Shown here piece by piece: positions 16,742-25,192 of a stretch of DNA of 64,000 nucleotides (the first letter of the stretch is position 1; the number at the start of each line of letters is the position of its first letter). The DNA is taken from assembly GCA_938082505.1 (NCBI GenBank), contig CALLLH010000005.1:62001-126000 (forward strand), in the 5' to 3' direction. The position numbers were made by a program, and so were the translations under genes. This DNA comes from an uncultured Flavobacteriales bacterium (GTDB lineage Bacteria > Bacteroidota > Bacteroidia > Flavobacteriales_D > Sanyastnellaceae). The notes below the pieces were generated by a model. That model was not told the DNA's origin and made no database searches. It saw only the letters and a list, made by a program, of their open reading frames with translations.

Positions 16742-17536
16742 TCAGGAGATTACCAAGGCCGCAATTCCAGCCAACGCGCAGTAAACGGCAAATCCATTGA
16801 ATCCATTGCGCTTCACGAGGGATATCATGGTCCGACAAGCCCACCAGCCACTGACGAAGGCCGCCAAGGCCGCCAAGACGAGGGCTGCGACACTTACCGG
16901 TGTATCCGCCGCTATTGTGGGGTCCATCAGGTCCAACACCTCGAGCGCGGTCGCCCCCAGAATCGGAGGCAACACCATGAGAAAACTGAACCGAGCAGCC
17001 TCCTCACGGTCCACACCGAGCAGCAGTGCCGTGGCGATTGTCGCTCCACTGCGGCTGATGCCCGGCAGGACAGCCACGGCTTGCGCACAACCGATCACGA
17101 AAGCCTGCCTTGGACCAACCGCCGCGCCTGATCGTCCGCGTCGTTGCGCCCAGAACAACAGGGCCGCCGTCACCAGAAGGGCCGCCCCGACGGCCGTCAA
17201 GGATCCGTCAAGCCTGGCCTCGATTTCGTCCATGAACAAGACGTACACCACCGCCAAGGGTGACATGGACAACAGCACCAACCCCGCAAAGCCCCGGGAC
17301 TCGCGGCCCTGCGGACCCGAGCCCACCAGACCCGTGACCAATCCCCAGATGTCCTTCCTGAACACCACGATGGTGCTGAGCGCCGTGGCCCCGTGCACGA
17401 CCACACTGAAAGCCAGCCCCCCCTCGTCAATGCCCAACAAGGCCTTGCCCAATTCGAGGTGACCGGAACTGCTGACAGGAAGAAATTCCGTCAACCCCTG
17501 GACCAGGCCCAGGAGAATGGCCTCCCACAATTCCAT
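16742..17536 (-). CDS. uppP: Undecaprenyl-diphosphatase
   Basis: This 264-residue integral membrane protein dephosphorylates undecaprenyl pyrophosphate and so recycles the lipid carrier for peptidoglycan and other surface glycans. The N-terminus shows the diagnostic EAILLGLVQGLTEFLPVSSS with GH following, and the second motif LPGISRSGATI is present. About eight hydrophobic segments fit the UppP/BacA fold. Its ATG overlaps the stop of the DUF3098 gene (TGATG), indicating coupling. The order ftsX-DUF3098-uppP is one I know as recurrent in Bacteroidota. Confidence 0.95.
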   Translation of the reverse strand: MELWEAILLGLVQGLTEFLPVSSSGHLELGKALLGIDEGGLAFSVVVHGATALSTIVVFRKDIWGLVTGLVGSGPQGRESRGFAGLVLLSMSPLAVVYVLFMDEIEARLDGSLTAVGAALLVTAALLFWAQRRGRSGAAVGPRQAFVIGCAQAVAVLPGISRSGATIATALLLGVDREEAARFSFLMVLPPILGATALEVLDLMDPTIAADTPVSVAALVLAALAAFVSGWWACRTMISLVKRNGFNGFAVYCALAGIAALVIS

Positions 17537-17802
17537 CAGGAACCGGACTCCTCGGAGGGGAAACGCTTGAGTATGCTGTAAAATATCACCCCATAGCCGG
17601 CCATGACCGTCAGCGGTGCGATGGTGATGCGGCGGACGCTGAAAATGGCTTCCGAAAAATCATTGGGGTCTTCGACTCCGCCACCACTCATCAAAAGGTA
17701 CCCGACCACCAACAGGGCTATGCCCGTCAGAAAATAGATGTAGTTCCGGCGCTCAAACGGAAACGCATTGCGTCCGGAGCTGAGATCGGAGGGCGTGCTC
17801 AT
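17536..17802 (-). CDS. DUF3098 small membrane protein
   Basis: The 88-residue protein has two TM helices (YIYFLTGIALLVVGYLLMSGG and ITIAPLTVMAGYGVIFYSIL) connected by the acidic loop EDPNDFSEAIFSVRR, the signature of the DUF3098 family. Function is unknown; consistent placement between ftsX and uppP suggests a role at the inner membrane in envelope growth or division. I use the ATG at 17802 (MSTPSDL); an in-frame start at 17850 would add 16 residues. The stop overlaps the uppP start. Confidence 0.85.
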   Translation of the reverse strand: MSTPSDLSSGRNAFPFERRNYIYFLTGIALLVVGYLLMSGGGVEDPNDFSEAIFSVRRITIAPLTVMAGYGVIFYSILKRFPSEESGS

Positions 17803-17857
17803 GTTGCGAAAGTACACGATGGGCTCCGCGTGGAAGCCTTTGTCGGACATGTGCTCC

Positions 17858-18745
17858 TCACACCAACTTGTCGAGACGCGCCCCGAAATAACGGCTCACC
17901 GCCCAACGCGCGCTCAATCCGGTCAGCACCAACCCGACGAACAACTGAAACGCAAGGACCCACATCAACTCCTTTGCACCCCAAAAGCCCAACGCTCCGG
18001 GAAGAATGGTCCTCGCCCCTGCCAGCGCGAACACCACTGCGGCATAGGCCAGCAAAGCGCCGATCAGGCCATACCCCATGGCCTCCAGAATGAACGGCCG
18101 CCGGATCTTGGCCGGAGGTGCCCCAACCAGCTCCATGCTGCGGATCAGAAACCTTCTTCCGAACACACTCAGCCGGACCACATTCAGGATCTGCGCCACC
18201 ACCACCACCATCAGGGCCAACACCAAACAGAGGCCGGGAATCGTCCATTCATCGAAACCCCGCTCGAGACGAAGCAAAAGGGACTCGGGATAATCCACCC
18301 GGGACACGCCTTCCATGCTGCCCCATTCCTCCACCTGCTGCTGAAGTCCAACGAGGCCTCGATCCTGCATCCAATCCCGGTCCAACGACAATTCCATCAC
18401 AGGCGGCAGCGGAGCCTCCCCCAGAAAGTCCATGAACGGCTCACCCAACGCTTCCTCCAGTTCCCGGGAGGCAGTCTCCGGATCCACATATTCCACCTGG
18501 GATACGGCCGCATCCACCTCGAAACGCTCGGTCCATTGCAGCACTTCCTGCTCCGACAAAGCCCCGTCCATGAGCACCACCTCCACCCTCATCGAGGACA
18601 TCCAATCCAACTTGAGGTCCCGAACCAACATGGCCCCGGCAACCAGGGTTCCCAGAAGAAACAGGGTCAATGCCACCCCCAACGAGGTGGACAGGGCCGA
18701 GAAATCATGGGCCCGGCTGCGTCTCGTTGTTCTCGTTCGCGACAT
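17858..18745 (-). CDS. ftsX: FtsX-like cell-division permease
   Basis: The 295-residue protein has the FtsX layout: a cytosolic basic start, TM1 (LGVALTLFLLGTLVAGAML), an extracytoplasmic domain of about 120 residues containing the family core (MRVEVVLMDGALSEQEVLQW ... VSQVEYVDPETASRELEEALGEP), then three TMs. FtsX works with the ATPase FtsE, controlling cell-wall hydrolases at the division site; ftsE is not in this window, as is usual in Bacteroidota. I use the ATG at 18745 (MSRTRTTRR) rather than the upstream in-frame start because the basic stretch fits the family N-terminus. It lies 51 bp behind the SlyD-like gene. Confidence 0.88.
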   Translation of the reverse strand: MSRTRTTRRSRAHDFSALSTSLGVALTLFLLGTLVAGAMLVRDLKLDWMSSMRVEVVLMDGALSEQEVLQWTERFEVDAAVSQVEYVDPETASRELEEALGEPFMDFLGEAPLPPVMELSLDRDWMQDRGLVGLQQQVEEWGSMEGVSRVDYPESLLLRLERGFDEWTIPGLCLVLALMVVVVAQILNVVRLSVFGRRFLIRSMELVGAPPAKIRRPFILEAMGYGLIGALLAYAAVVFALAGARTILPGALGFWGAKELMWVLAFQLFVGLVLTGLSARWAVSRYFGARLDKLV

Positions 18746-18796
18746 GAGGATCGTTGCGTCCGAAGTTAATGGTGGCGCTGCTTCATCAGGCCTCAC

Positions 18797-19225
18797 TCAC
18801 TCACGTCCCATGACCTGTACCGTGAAGTGCAGGTCGATTCCCGCGAGGGGGTGATTGAAATCCACTTCCACCTCGTCCTCGCCGACATGCACCACGACGC
18901 CATGCACCTCATCTCCATCGTCATCGCGCATGACCACGACCTCCCCCTCTGCCATCACACTTTCATCGAACCCTTCATCGTCGATGAACTGTTCCTTGGG
19001 CAAGACGGCAAACGCGCCTTCCATTTCAGGCCCATAAGCCTGGTCGAAAGGGACCAGCAATTCAAACTGGTCCCCGACGTCGGCCTTCGACACCGCCTCT
19101 TCAAGCGCGTCCAAGACCTCATCGCCCCCCTCTGTGAAGGCAAAGGGCTCCTCCGGAACCGTCGCCTCGATGATTTCACCTTCCGGACCTTCTGCCCTCA
19201 AGGTGTAGTGAATGATGTGTTTCAT
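18797..19225 (-). CDS. SlyD-like FKBP-type peptidyl-prolyl isomerase
   Basis: A 142-residue cytosolic FKBP of the SlyD type: FKBP strand around residues 5-45 (TEGGDEVLDALEEAVSKADVGD), the AYGPEMEGAF turn, an inserted insert-in-flap chaperone domain (about residues 70-120) and the closing FNHPLAGIDLHFTVQV. It should catalyse prolyl isomerisation and hold unfolded proteins. Unlike E. coli SlyD it has no His/Cys-rich metal tail; it ends at GRE. Six bp separate it from DUF4837 upstream, consistent with an operon. Confidence 0.87.
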   Translation of the reverse strand: MKHIIHYTLRAEGPEGEIIEATVPEEPFAFTEGGDEVLDALEEAVSKADVGDQFELLVPFDQAYGPEMEGAFAVLPKEQFIDDEGFDESVMAEGEVVVMRDDDGDEVHGVVVHVGEDEVEVDFNHPLAGIDLHFTVQVMGRE

Positions 19226-19231
19226 ATGGTC

Positions 19232-20314
19232 TCATTGAACAGGGGCAAAGGAGCGCACAATGGCCTCCACTTCCCTCAGGTATTCCCTTTTTCCGAAGTA
19301 TGGTGCGTAAACATAGCCGTCCACCGTCACCAATTGTCCCCTTCCCTCATCCACCCAGGCTATCGACGTCCATGGGCCCCCCATGAAGTCGCCTTCCATC
19401 CTCCAGAGCCCCCGCATGGTGGCAGCAAACCCGTCCCTGAATGACACTTCCTCATACAGGGGGGGGAGGCGATATTCAGTCGTCATGTAGCTTCCTTCCT
19501 TGCGACTCGAAATACGCGCCTTGAACAACGAGTCCCTCCGCTGCAACATGCCCTCCATGGAAAAGTCCACCGGGCCTCGATACGGCGTTCGGTGGACCAC
19601 CAATCCCATTTGAACATCATGGTTGCGTCCACCCTTCATGCGGGTCAAGGACCGCTCGATCCAACAGAAACCTCCTGAACTGGCCACCATCTGCGCGTCA
19701 TTGGGCAGGATCGCGGTCAGCCCGTGTTGTTCAGCAAGCTCCTGCTCCAATGGCCGATTGCGCCCAAGACCCAACAGGTCCGCATACCGCCGCGTCTCTT
19801 CCTGCTCCATCATGTCCGCGAGCATCCAAGCGCCGTCCACCGCTTCCAAGGCCTTAGCGGCCCCAGCAGCATCCTTGGCGGTCACCTCTGCATAAACCTG
19901 CCCTTTGGAATAGCGGTTCCGGTACACGGTCAACCTGGGCTCTTGCGTATCGATGCGGTCCGCCACGTCGAACACGACCAGGTTGCGGTGGGGCTTCCAG
20001 AATCGATCGAACTCTTTCGGATCCAATCGGATCACATCGAAGCGGGGCTCGTATTGCGGCAGTACCCGCACCGGATGGCCGAACACACTGTCCACCACCG
20101 CGCCCACGCCATCATTCCACAAGGCCTGGGACGCCACCATCACGACCTCGCCACTGGGCCCCACCTTCCCTGGAAGCATGGCGAAGCGCTCGGCCTTGGT
20201 CGGCGGTTCCCCCGTGCCGACACATCCCAACATCACCACGGCCAATGTCACGAGTGTACCGACAAGGAAAGACCTTGGGCCGGGCACTGAAATCGTCAAT
20301 TGTCTTGCTTTCAT
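19232..20314 (-). CDS. DUF4837 family lipoprotein
   Basis: The 360-residue protein has a signal peptide ending in a lipobox (LAVVMLGC) and a mature domain starting with the DUF4837 pattern (PSGEVVMVASQALWNDGVGAVVDSVF ... PRFDVIRLDPKEFDRFWKPHRNLVVFDV). The family is restricted to Bacteroidota as far as I know and has no assigned function. It sits between a lytic transglycosylase and a SlyD-type chaperone, so a periplasmic or outer-membrane envelope role is likely. I use the ATG at 20314; an in-frame start 8 codons upstream is possible. Confidence 0.78.
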   Translation of the reverse strand: MKARQLTISVPGPRSFLVGTLVTLAVVMLGCVGTGEPPTKAERFAMLPGKVGPSGEVVMVASQALWNDGVGAVVDSVFGHPVRVLPQYEPRFDVIRLDPKEFDRFWKPHRNLVVFDVADRIDTQEPRLTVYRNRYSKGQVYAEVTAKDAAGAAKALEAVDGAWMLADMMEQEETRRYADLLGLGRNRPLEQELAEQHGLTAILPNDAQMVASSGGFCWIERSLTRMKGGRNHDVQMGLVVHRTPYRGPVDFSMEGMLQRRDSLFKARISSRKEGSYMTTEYRLPPLYEEVSFRDGFAATMRGLWRMEGDFMGGPWTSIAWVDEGRGQLVTVDGYVYAPYFGKREYLREVEAIVRSFAPVQ

Positions 20315-20353
20315 ACCGGTGGTGTGACCAAACAACATGCCGAAACGACCGGC

Positions 20354-21643
20354 TCAACGCCGGGCCGCATGGATATACAATTTCTGTCCAACCCGAATCA
20401 TGTCGCTTCTCAGGCCGTTCCAGAATTTCAAATCCCTCACACTGACCCGGTGCTTTCGGGCGATGGTGCCAAGCACATCCCCCGAACGGACGCGGTAGAC
20501 GACAACCTCGGGTTCGAAACTGACTTCTGGGGTTTCCTGCGCCTCTTGCTCGAGGATGCCCGGTAAAGCGTCGAGAAGCATCCCGACCCGCTCAGCCGGC
20601 ATCACCACCGGCCACCCGCCATCCACCGCCCCGGGCACCACTTGCTTGCGGTACTGTGGGTTCAATTGGGCCACTTCTTCCACCGGTCGGGCCATGGCCC
20701 TTGCCAACTGGTCAAACGTGACGTTCTCATCCAGCATCACGGAATCCAAGGTGAACCGGGGTGCCATGGGTTCACTCGGAACCAAGCCGGCATCAACAGG
20801 GTGCTCGAACAGATAGACCAAGGCAATCAAGGAGGGCACATACTTGGCCGTCTCTCGGGGAAGAAACCGCCTCACCGTCCAAAAGTCGCGCGAGCCTGAC
20901 CTGCGAATGGCCTTGTTGACATTGCCAGGGCCCGCATTGTAAGCCGCCAAAGCAAGGTGCCAGTCCCCCTCGTACATGTCGTACAACCGCGACAAGAACC
21001 GACATGCGGCCTCTGTGGAAGCCGTGGGGTCACAGCGTTCATCGACCCAACTGTTGATCGCCAGCTCCTGCTTTCGGGCCGTAGCATACATGAACTGCCA
21101 CAAACCCGTGGCCCCGGCCCCGCTGCGCGCAAGCGGGTTCAGTCCACTTTCCAACACAGGCAGATATTTCAATTCAAGCGGCAGATCATGTCGGTCCAAT
21201 GCCTCCTCGAAAAGGGGAAAATAATGGTCCGCCCTGCCCATCATCCGGCCCAGGAAAATCGGCCGGTGCCCCATCATGAAGGCAATGCGGTCCAGGACGG
21301 CACCGTGGGGAGCGAGGTCGAAAGGGGTGCGCAGGTCGAGGTCATGCAAGGCCTGCACGACCACAGCCGTATCCAAGTGACGGGACAGTTCAAGGCTGGG
21401 CGTGCCTGCATACCATACCGCGCTATCCGTACTCAGGCAATGGGCGTCGGCACACCAGGCCAGCCACAAAGAATCCGCCCGATCGGCCAACCTGCTGGCC
21501 ACGGCAACCGAATCCACTCCGACGGAATCAACACGCTCAACCGTTTGGAGAGCCGCCCGGCCCTCCATCAATGGCAAACAAAACAGAGCAAGGGTGATCG
21601 CCGCGGCAACCAAACCGGACTGATCAGGCTTTGCCCGCGTCAT
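20354..21643 (-). CDS. Membrane-bound lytic transglycosylase, MltD-like, with LysM
   Basis: The 429-residue protein begins with a signal peptide ([20 protein letters not shown]). Its SLT domain spans about residues 150-270, with the catalytic Glu in the segment [20 protein letters not shown] followed by [12 protein letters not shown] and the [14 protein letters not shown] motif. A single LysM closes the protein ([20 protein letters not shown] ... [10 protein letters not shown]). It cleaves peptidoglycan glycan strands to 1,6-anhydro products in the periplasm. The ATG at 21643 lies inside tatA (20-bp overlap); the frame is open further upstream but without a signal peptide there. Confidence 0.88.
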   Translation of the reverse strand: MTRAKPDQSGLVAAAITLALFCLPLMEGRAALQTVERVDSVGVDSVAVASRLADRADSLWLAWCADAHCLSTDSAVWYAGTPSLELSRHLDTAVVVQALHDLDLRTPFDLAPHGAVLDRIAFMMGHRPIFLGRMMGRADHYFPLFEEALDRHDLPLELKYLPVLESGLNPLARSGAGATGLWQFMYATARKQELAINSWVDERCDPTASTEAACRFLSRLYDMYEGDWHLALAAYNAGPGNVNKAIRRSGSRDFWTVRRFLPRETAKYVPSLIALVYLFEHPVDAGLVPSEPMAPRFTLDSVMLDENVTFDQLARAMARPVEEVAQLNPQYRKQVVPGAVDGGWPVVMPAERVGMLLDALPGILEQEAQETPEVSFEPEVVVYRVRSGDVLGTIARKHRVSVRDLKFWNGLRSDMIRVGQKLYIHAARR

Positions 21644-21794
21644 CCTGCCCCTTGCCGTCGTCTTGGGTCGCGTCCTTGAATTCCTTGACACCGCGACCCA
21701 GACCGCGCATGAGTTCTGGAATCTTTCGTCCGCCGAAAAGGAGCAAGACAACGAGAACAATCAGAATGACTTGTGTAGGACCGATGGCACCCAT
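21624..21794 (-). CDS. tatA: Twin-arginine translocase subunit TatA/TatE
   Basis: The small protein has one N-terminal TM ([19 protein letters not shown]) followed by the amphipathic helix [21 protein letters not shown] and a charged tail, the TatA architecture. TatA oligomers form the translocation path for folded proteins together with TatC, which is not in the window. With the start at 21794 it is 56 residues, the family length. An in-frame start at 21842 would add 16 residues before the TM; a -7-like TGTCTTTG at 21841-21834 (one mismatch) argues for the shorter form. The export machinery is relevant to the Tat-like SOD at 15451. The gene overlaps the transglycosylase by 20 bp. Confidence 0.85.
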   Translation of the reverse strand: MGAIGPTQVILIVLVVLLLFGGRKIPELMRGLGRGVKEFKDATQDDGKGQDDAGKA

Positions 21795-21874
21795 CCTGTG
21801 GAATTTGCCGGCAAGTTCGGCGAAATCCAACGACAAAGACAATCACCCGTGCCCAACTCTCCCCAACAAGGGCG

Positions 21875-22732
21875 TCAATTCCCACACGGGAAATTGTCGA
21901 TGAGGCGCACCCCGCCCAGACAAACGGCGGCAAACACCCTCATGGCGCCTGGTTCCCAAGGGGCCTCCGCCAGCGTCAACCCGTGCCGAACTTCCAAGTA
22001 TTCAACCTCGAAACCGGCCCGTTCAAGCCGTTCGACAGCAAACCCGACAACTGCTCGAGGACGCGCATGTCGCGCGACCTTCATCATCTCGGCAGACAAC
22101 ATGGAAGCCTTCTTGCGGTCCGCCTCCGACAACCTGGAATTTCTTGAGCTCATTGCCAAGCCGCTGGATTCCCGGACTGTCTGGACGGGCACCACATCCA
22201 GCGTGTCAAACTCCAATTCAACCAGCCTCTGGACGATCGCCAACTGCTGCCAGTCCTTTTCTCCGAAGAACGCCGAAGTCGGTTGGGTCTTCTTGAACAG
22301 ACTGCGCACCACGGAAACGACCCCATCAAAGTGACCCGGCCGCATCGCTCCTTCCATCACGGAAGTCAAAGCGCCGAAGTCCACCATATCCGACGTTCCG
22401 GGAATGCCCGAGGGATACATCTCGTCCACGGATGGAAAAATCACCGTATCGGCCCCCGCCGCAGCCAGCAAGGCTACATCCTCTTCCGGGGTGGCCGGAT
22501 AGGCCATGAAGTCCCCCGGTTCGTTGAATTGGGTGGGATTGATGAAGATGCTCACGACCACCTCCACAGGCCGAAGGGCATCAGCATCCGCCATGCGCCT
22601 CGCCTCTTTGACGAGTGCAGCATGTCCCTGATGCAACGCCCCCATGGTGGGAACAAAGAAGACCTCCAACATTCGGCCTTCCGAACGGTCACCGATCCAA
22701 GCGGCAAATGACCCGAACCGCTTCATCTTCAT
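21875..22732 (-). CDS. panC: Pantothenate synthetase
   Basis: The 285-residue enzyme joins pantoate and beta-alanine with ATP to make pantothenate, the precursor of coenzyme A. Class-defining motifs are present: PTMGALHQGH (HxGH nucleotide-binding), INPTQFN (pantoate binding), FFGEKDWQQ (KDxxQ) and MSSRNSRL (KMSKS-like). I start at MKMKRFGS (22732), since the longer frame upstream has no family similarity and would overlap the divergent promoter region. It faces the GT5-like gene divergently, with tatA 80 bp downstream. Confidence 0.95.
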   Translation of the reverse strand: MKMKRFGSFAAWIGDRSEGRMLEVFFVPTMGALHQGHAALVKEARRMADADALRPVEVVVSIFINPTQFNEPGDFMAYPATPEEDVALLAAAGADTVIFPSVDEMYPSGIPGTSDMVDFGALTSVMEGAMRPGHFDGVVSVVRSLFKKTQPTSAFFGEKDWQQLAIVQRLVELEFDTLDVVPVQTVRESSGLAMSSRNSRLSEADRKKASMLSAEMMKVARHARPRAVVGFAVERLERAGFEVEYLEVRHGLTLAEAPWEPGAMRVFAAVCLGGVRLIDNFPCGN

Positions 22733-22860
22733 ATTGTGCACATCAACGGACAAAACGAATGGGATTGTGGTGGTGGTGGGTCGGATCAGGTCGGGGTCAA
22801 AAAGACCGTTAATGAGTGCCAACAGACACGAATTCAGGCGCCCGAAAGTAGCGGTATTCC

Positions 22861-22891
22861 TTGGATTTCCGGCTCTTCCGCCCTATATTTG
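22861..22891 (+). promoter_or_regulatory. Promoter of the GT5-like / DUF4270 / glmS unit
   Basis: TTG at 22861-22863, a 20-bp spacer and TATATTTG at 22884-22891 (exact TAnnTTTG match) precede the ATG at 22929 by 37 bp. This is the spacing expected for the housekeeping sigma factor of Bacteroidota. Confidence 0.65.
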
Positions 22892-22928
22892 AACGTAGCC
22901 TGTACAGAAATTCCGGAAAGAAAGATTC

Positions 22929-23759
22929 ATGAGCAAGACCCGCATTCTCTACGTCAGTCAAGCGATCCAACCCTTTCTTCCGGAGAGCCCCATCAGCAAA
23001 GCCAGCCGCGTCATTCCCCAGGGAATTCACGAGCGCGGCCGAGAAATCCGGGTGTTCATGCCCCGCTACGGTGTCATCAATGAGCGCCGGCATCAGCTCC
23101 ACGAGGTCATCCGTCTGAGCGGAATGAACCTCAACATCAACGATACAGACCACCCCCTGATCATCAAAGTAGCCTCCATTCCTACGGCCAGAATGCAGGT
23201 GTACTTCATCGACAACGAGCACTACTTCAAGAAGAAGGTCACGTGGCTTGACGCCAAGGACAAGCTTGTGGCCGACAACGACGAGCGCGCCATCTTCTTC
23301 GCACGGGGTGTGCTGGAAACCGTGCGCAAGCTCAGCTGGGCTCCGGACATCATCCACTGCCATGGATGGATGACTTCCCTCGTGCCATTGTACGCGAAGA
23401 AAATGTTCAAGGGAGATGCCCATTTCGAAAACACCAAGATTGTGACGAGTGTCTACGATGAAGGCTTCAATGGAACCCTGAACGGGAGCCTGCATGAAAA
23501 AATCGCGTTTGATGGCCTCGACAGCGCCGGACTCACGGACCTTCAACTGCCCACGTTCGACGCCCTCAACAAAATGGCGATGAAGCATTCTGACGCCGTC
23601 ATCGCGGGATCGGAAGCGCTGACAGAGGAAACCCAAGTGGCCTTCAGCAGCCTCGACATACCCACCATGCCCTATATGGACGCCGAATTGAGCGCCGCCG
23701 ACATCGCGACATTCTACGACACCATTCTTGAGGGAAAGGGGGTGGCCGTTGAGGAATAA
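22929..23759 (+). CDS. Short GT5-fold protein (annotated elsewhere as glycogen/starch synthase), N-terminal domain only
   Basis: The 276-residue protein resembles the N-terminal Rossmann domain of glycogen synthase: RILYVSQAIQPFLPES, GREIRVFMPRYG, DNERAIFFARGVLE and IIHCHGWMTSLVPLYAK correspond to the GT5 motifs. Two features are missing. The substrate-binding KxGG loop after the first strand is replaced by SPISKAS, and the whole C-terminal domain with the catalytic E-x7-E region is absent. Glycogen synthesis is therefore unlikely. The order panC (divergent), this protein, DUF4270, glmS is one I recall as recurrent in Flavobacteriia. Function unknown; possibly a regulator or scaffold around sugar-nucleotide metabolism. 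Confidence 0.75.
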   Translation: MSKTRILYVSQAIQPFLPESPISKASRVIPQGIHERGREIRVFMPRYGVINERRHQLHEVIRLSGMNLNINDTDHPLIIKVASIPTARMQVYFIDNEHYFKKKVTWLDAKDKLVADNDERAIFFARGVLETVRKLSWAPDIIHCHGWMTSLVPLYAKKMFKGDAHFENTKIVTSVYDEGFNGTLNGSLHEKIAFDGLDSAGLTDLQLPTFDALNKMAMKHSDAVIAGSEALTEETQVAFSSLDIPTMPYMDAELSAADIATFYDTILEGKGVAVEE

Positions 23760-23871
23760 GAATCGGTACGTCACACGTATCTCTCCTGGACCGACCCATG
23801 CGGGGAGGACGGTCCTTGACGGCCTTCGCATACCCAATTTCTGAACGACCTTGCGGGCTCTTAAGTCAGCC

Positions 23872-25155
23872 ATGAGCATTCGATCATCCCGAATTTTGCC
23901 GACCGCCATCGCCACCGTTTTGGTGGTCGTCGTTGCAGGGTGCAGAAAGCCCGATGGCAACATCGGACTCGCCCTGCAACCCGAAGAGGAACTCCTCGCG
24001 CTGAAGACGGACACCATCCCTTTCAGCATGTCCATGGTGCCCGTGGATTCCTTGCGTTCTGACGAAAGAAGCCGGCTGTTGCTCGGAAGCACGGTAGATC
24101 CGGTCAGCGGATTGACGGAAGCCTGGTTTTCGACAGAGTTGCGCCTGTCCCAAACCTCAGTGGATTTTGGGGAAACTCCAGTCTGTGACAGTGTGGTGTT
24201 TACGCTGCGGCACAACGGACCTTCCTACGGCCTCAACTTCAGCCAGAAGCTCAGGGTTGAACAGCTCGCAGACACCCTGTCCATTGACAGTAGCTACTAC
24301 GCCAACAATCGGCAACAAACCACAGGAGTAAATCTCGCGGATCCCTTGCGCCAACCCGTCCAAATGCACCCGAGCAATCCATTGTACGTGGGCAATGACA
24401 CCCTGACAGCGCAAGTTCGCATCATGCTTGACCCCCTGTTCGGTCAATCCATCCTCGATGCGGACACCACGGTATTCTCGAGCAATGTCGAGTGGAGGAA
24501 GTGGTTCAAAGGGGTGTCCGTGAGGTCAGAATATGCCCAAGGAGGCATCGTCAGTCTCGAGCCGAATGTCGGTGTGTCGTACATGCGGATCCATTATCAC
24601 AACACAACGGACACCACCAGTTATGACCTCGTGATCAACAGCAATGCTGCCCGCGTCAGCCATTTCCGGCACGTTTGGCCTGAACCCTACGGCGCCCTCA
24701 ATGACAGCCTGGCCACCGAGGCCACCGAGCAGGCCGTGTTGCTGGGAGCGGGAGGATCATACCTCAGGTTGGACCTGTATGGCCTCGATTCCTTGGAGGC
24801 CCCGGAGGGCGCGGTCATCAATCGCGCGGAGATCATCTTGCCCGTTGACCAAACACCTTCCAAACTCCGACGTCCCAATTTCCTGACGGCTTTTCTCAAG
24901 GGAAACAATGGGGGCATCGAACTTGCGCCCGAGGCCACCTCTCCAGGTGTGGCCTATGATGGCGCCTACAATCCTGAGCGGAATGCCTACGTGTTGAACT
25001 TGCCCATTTATGCGCAGCGCCGACTGAACGGAGAGGATGAGCGGCCCTACGTCTTCCTGTATTCGGAATTGTCTTCGGTCGCGTTGGAACAACTCGTCAT
25101 CAATACCCCAGACGCCGAAGAGCCCGCCACCATGGTGCTCACCTGGTCCCAGTGA
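23872..25155 (+). CDS. DUF4270 family lipoprotein
   Basis: The 427-residue protein has a lipoprotein signal (IATVLVVVVAGC) and a beta-rich mature part beginning KPDGNIGLALQPEEELLALKTDTIPFSM, the DUF4270 pattern. The domain recurs as an outer-membrane or surface lipoprotein of Bacteroidota with no known role. It lies 112 bp after the GT5-like gene and 37 bp before glmS, all on the + strand, so the three may share the promoter at 22861. The ATG at 23872 was chosen over a TTG at 23851. Confidence 0.8.
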   Translation: MSIRSSRILPTAIATVLVVVVAGCRKPDGNIGLALQPEEELLALKTDTIPFSMSMVPVDSLRSDERSRLLLGSTVDPVSGLTEAWFSTELRLSQTSVDFGETPVCDSVVFTLRHNGPSYGLNFSQKLRVEQLADTLSIDSSYYANNRQQTTGVNLADPLRQPVQMHPSNPLYVGNDTLTAQVRIMLDPLFGQSILDADTTVFSSNVEWRKWFKGVSVRSEYAQGGIVSLEPNVGVSYMRIHYHNTTDTTSYDLVINSNAARVSHFRHVWPEPYGALNDSLATEATEQAVLLGAGGSYLRLDLYGLDSLEAPEGAVINRAEIILPVDQTPSKLRRPNFLTAFLKGNNGGIELAPEATSPGVAYDGAYNPERNAYVLNLPIYAQRRLNGEDERPYVFLYSELSSVALEQLVINTPDAEEPATMVLTWSQ

Positions 25156-25192
25156 GCCCGGAAAAGCCCACATTACGCCGTATCTTTCGGGG

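Noticed and set aside
23785-23815. GGACCG/CGGTCC hairpin between the GT5-like gene and DUF4270
   Set aside because: Imperfect stem with an irregular loop and no T tract; too weak to call a terminator or attenuator.
22809-24215. 468-codon open frame on the - strand
   Set aside because: It runs antisense through the GT5-like gene, its promoter and the DUF4270 signal peptide, with no recognisable domain.
25156-25192. glmS ribozyme or leader riboswitch before glmS
   Set aside because: The gap after DUF4270 is only 37 bp and shows none of the ribozyme core; glmS ribozymes are a feature of Gram-positive genomes.
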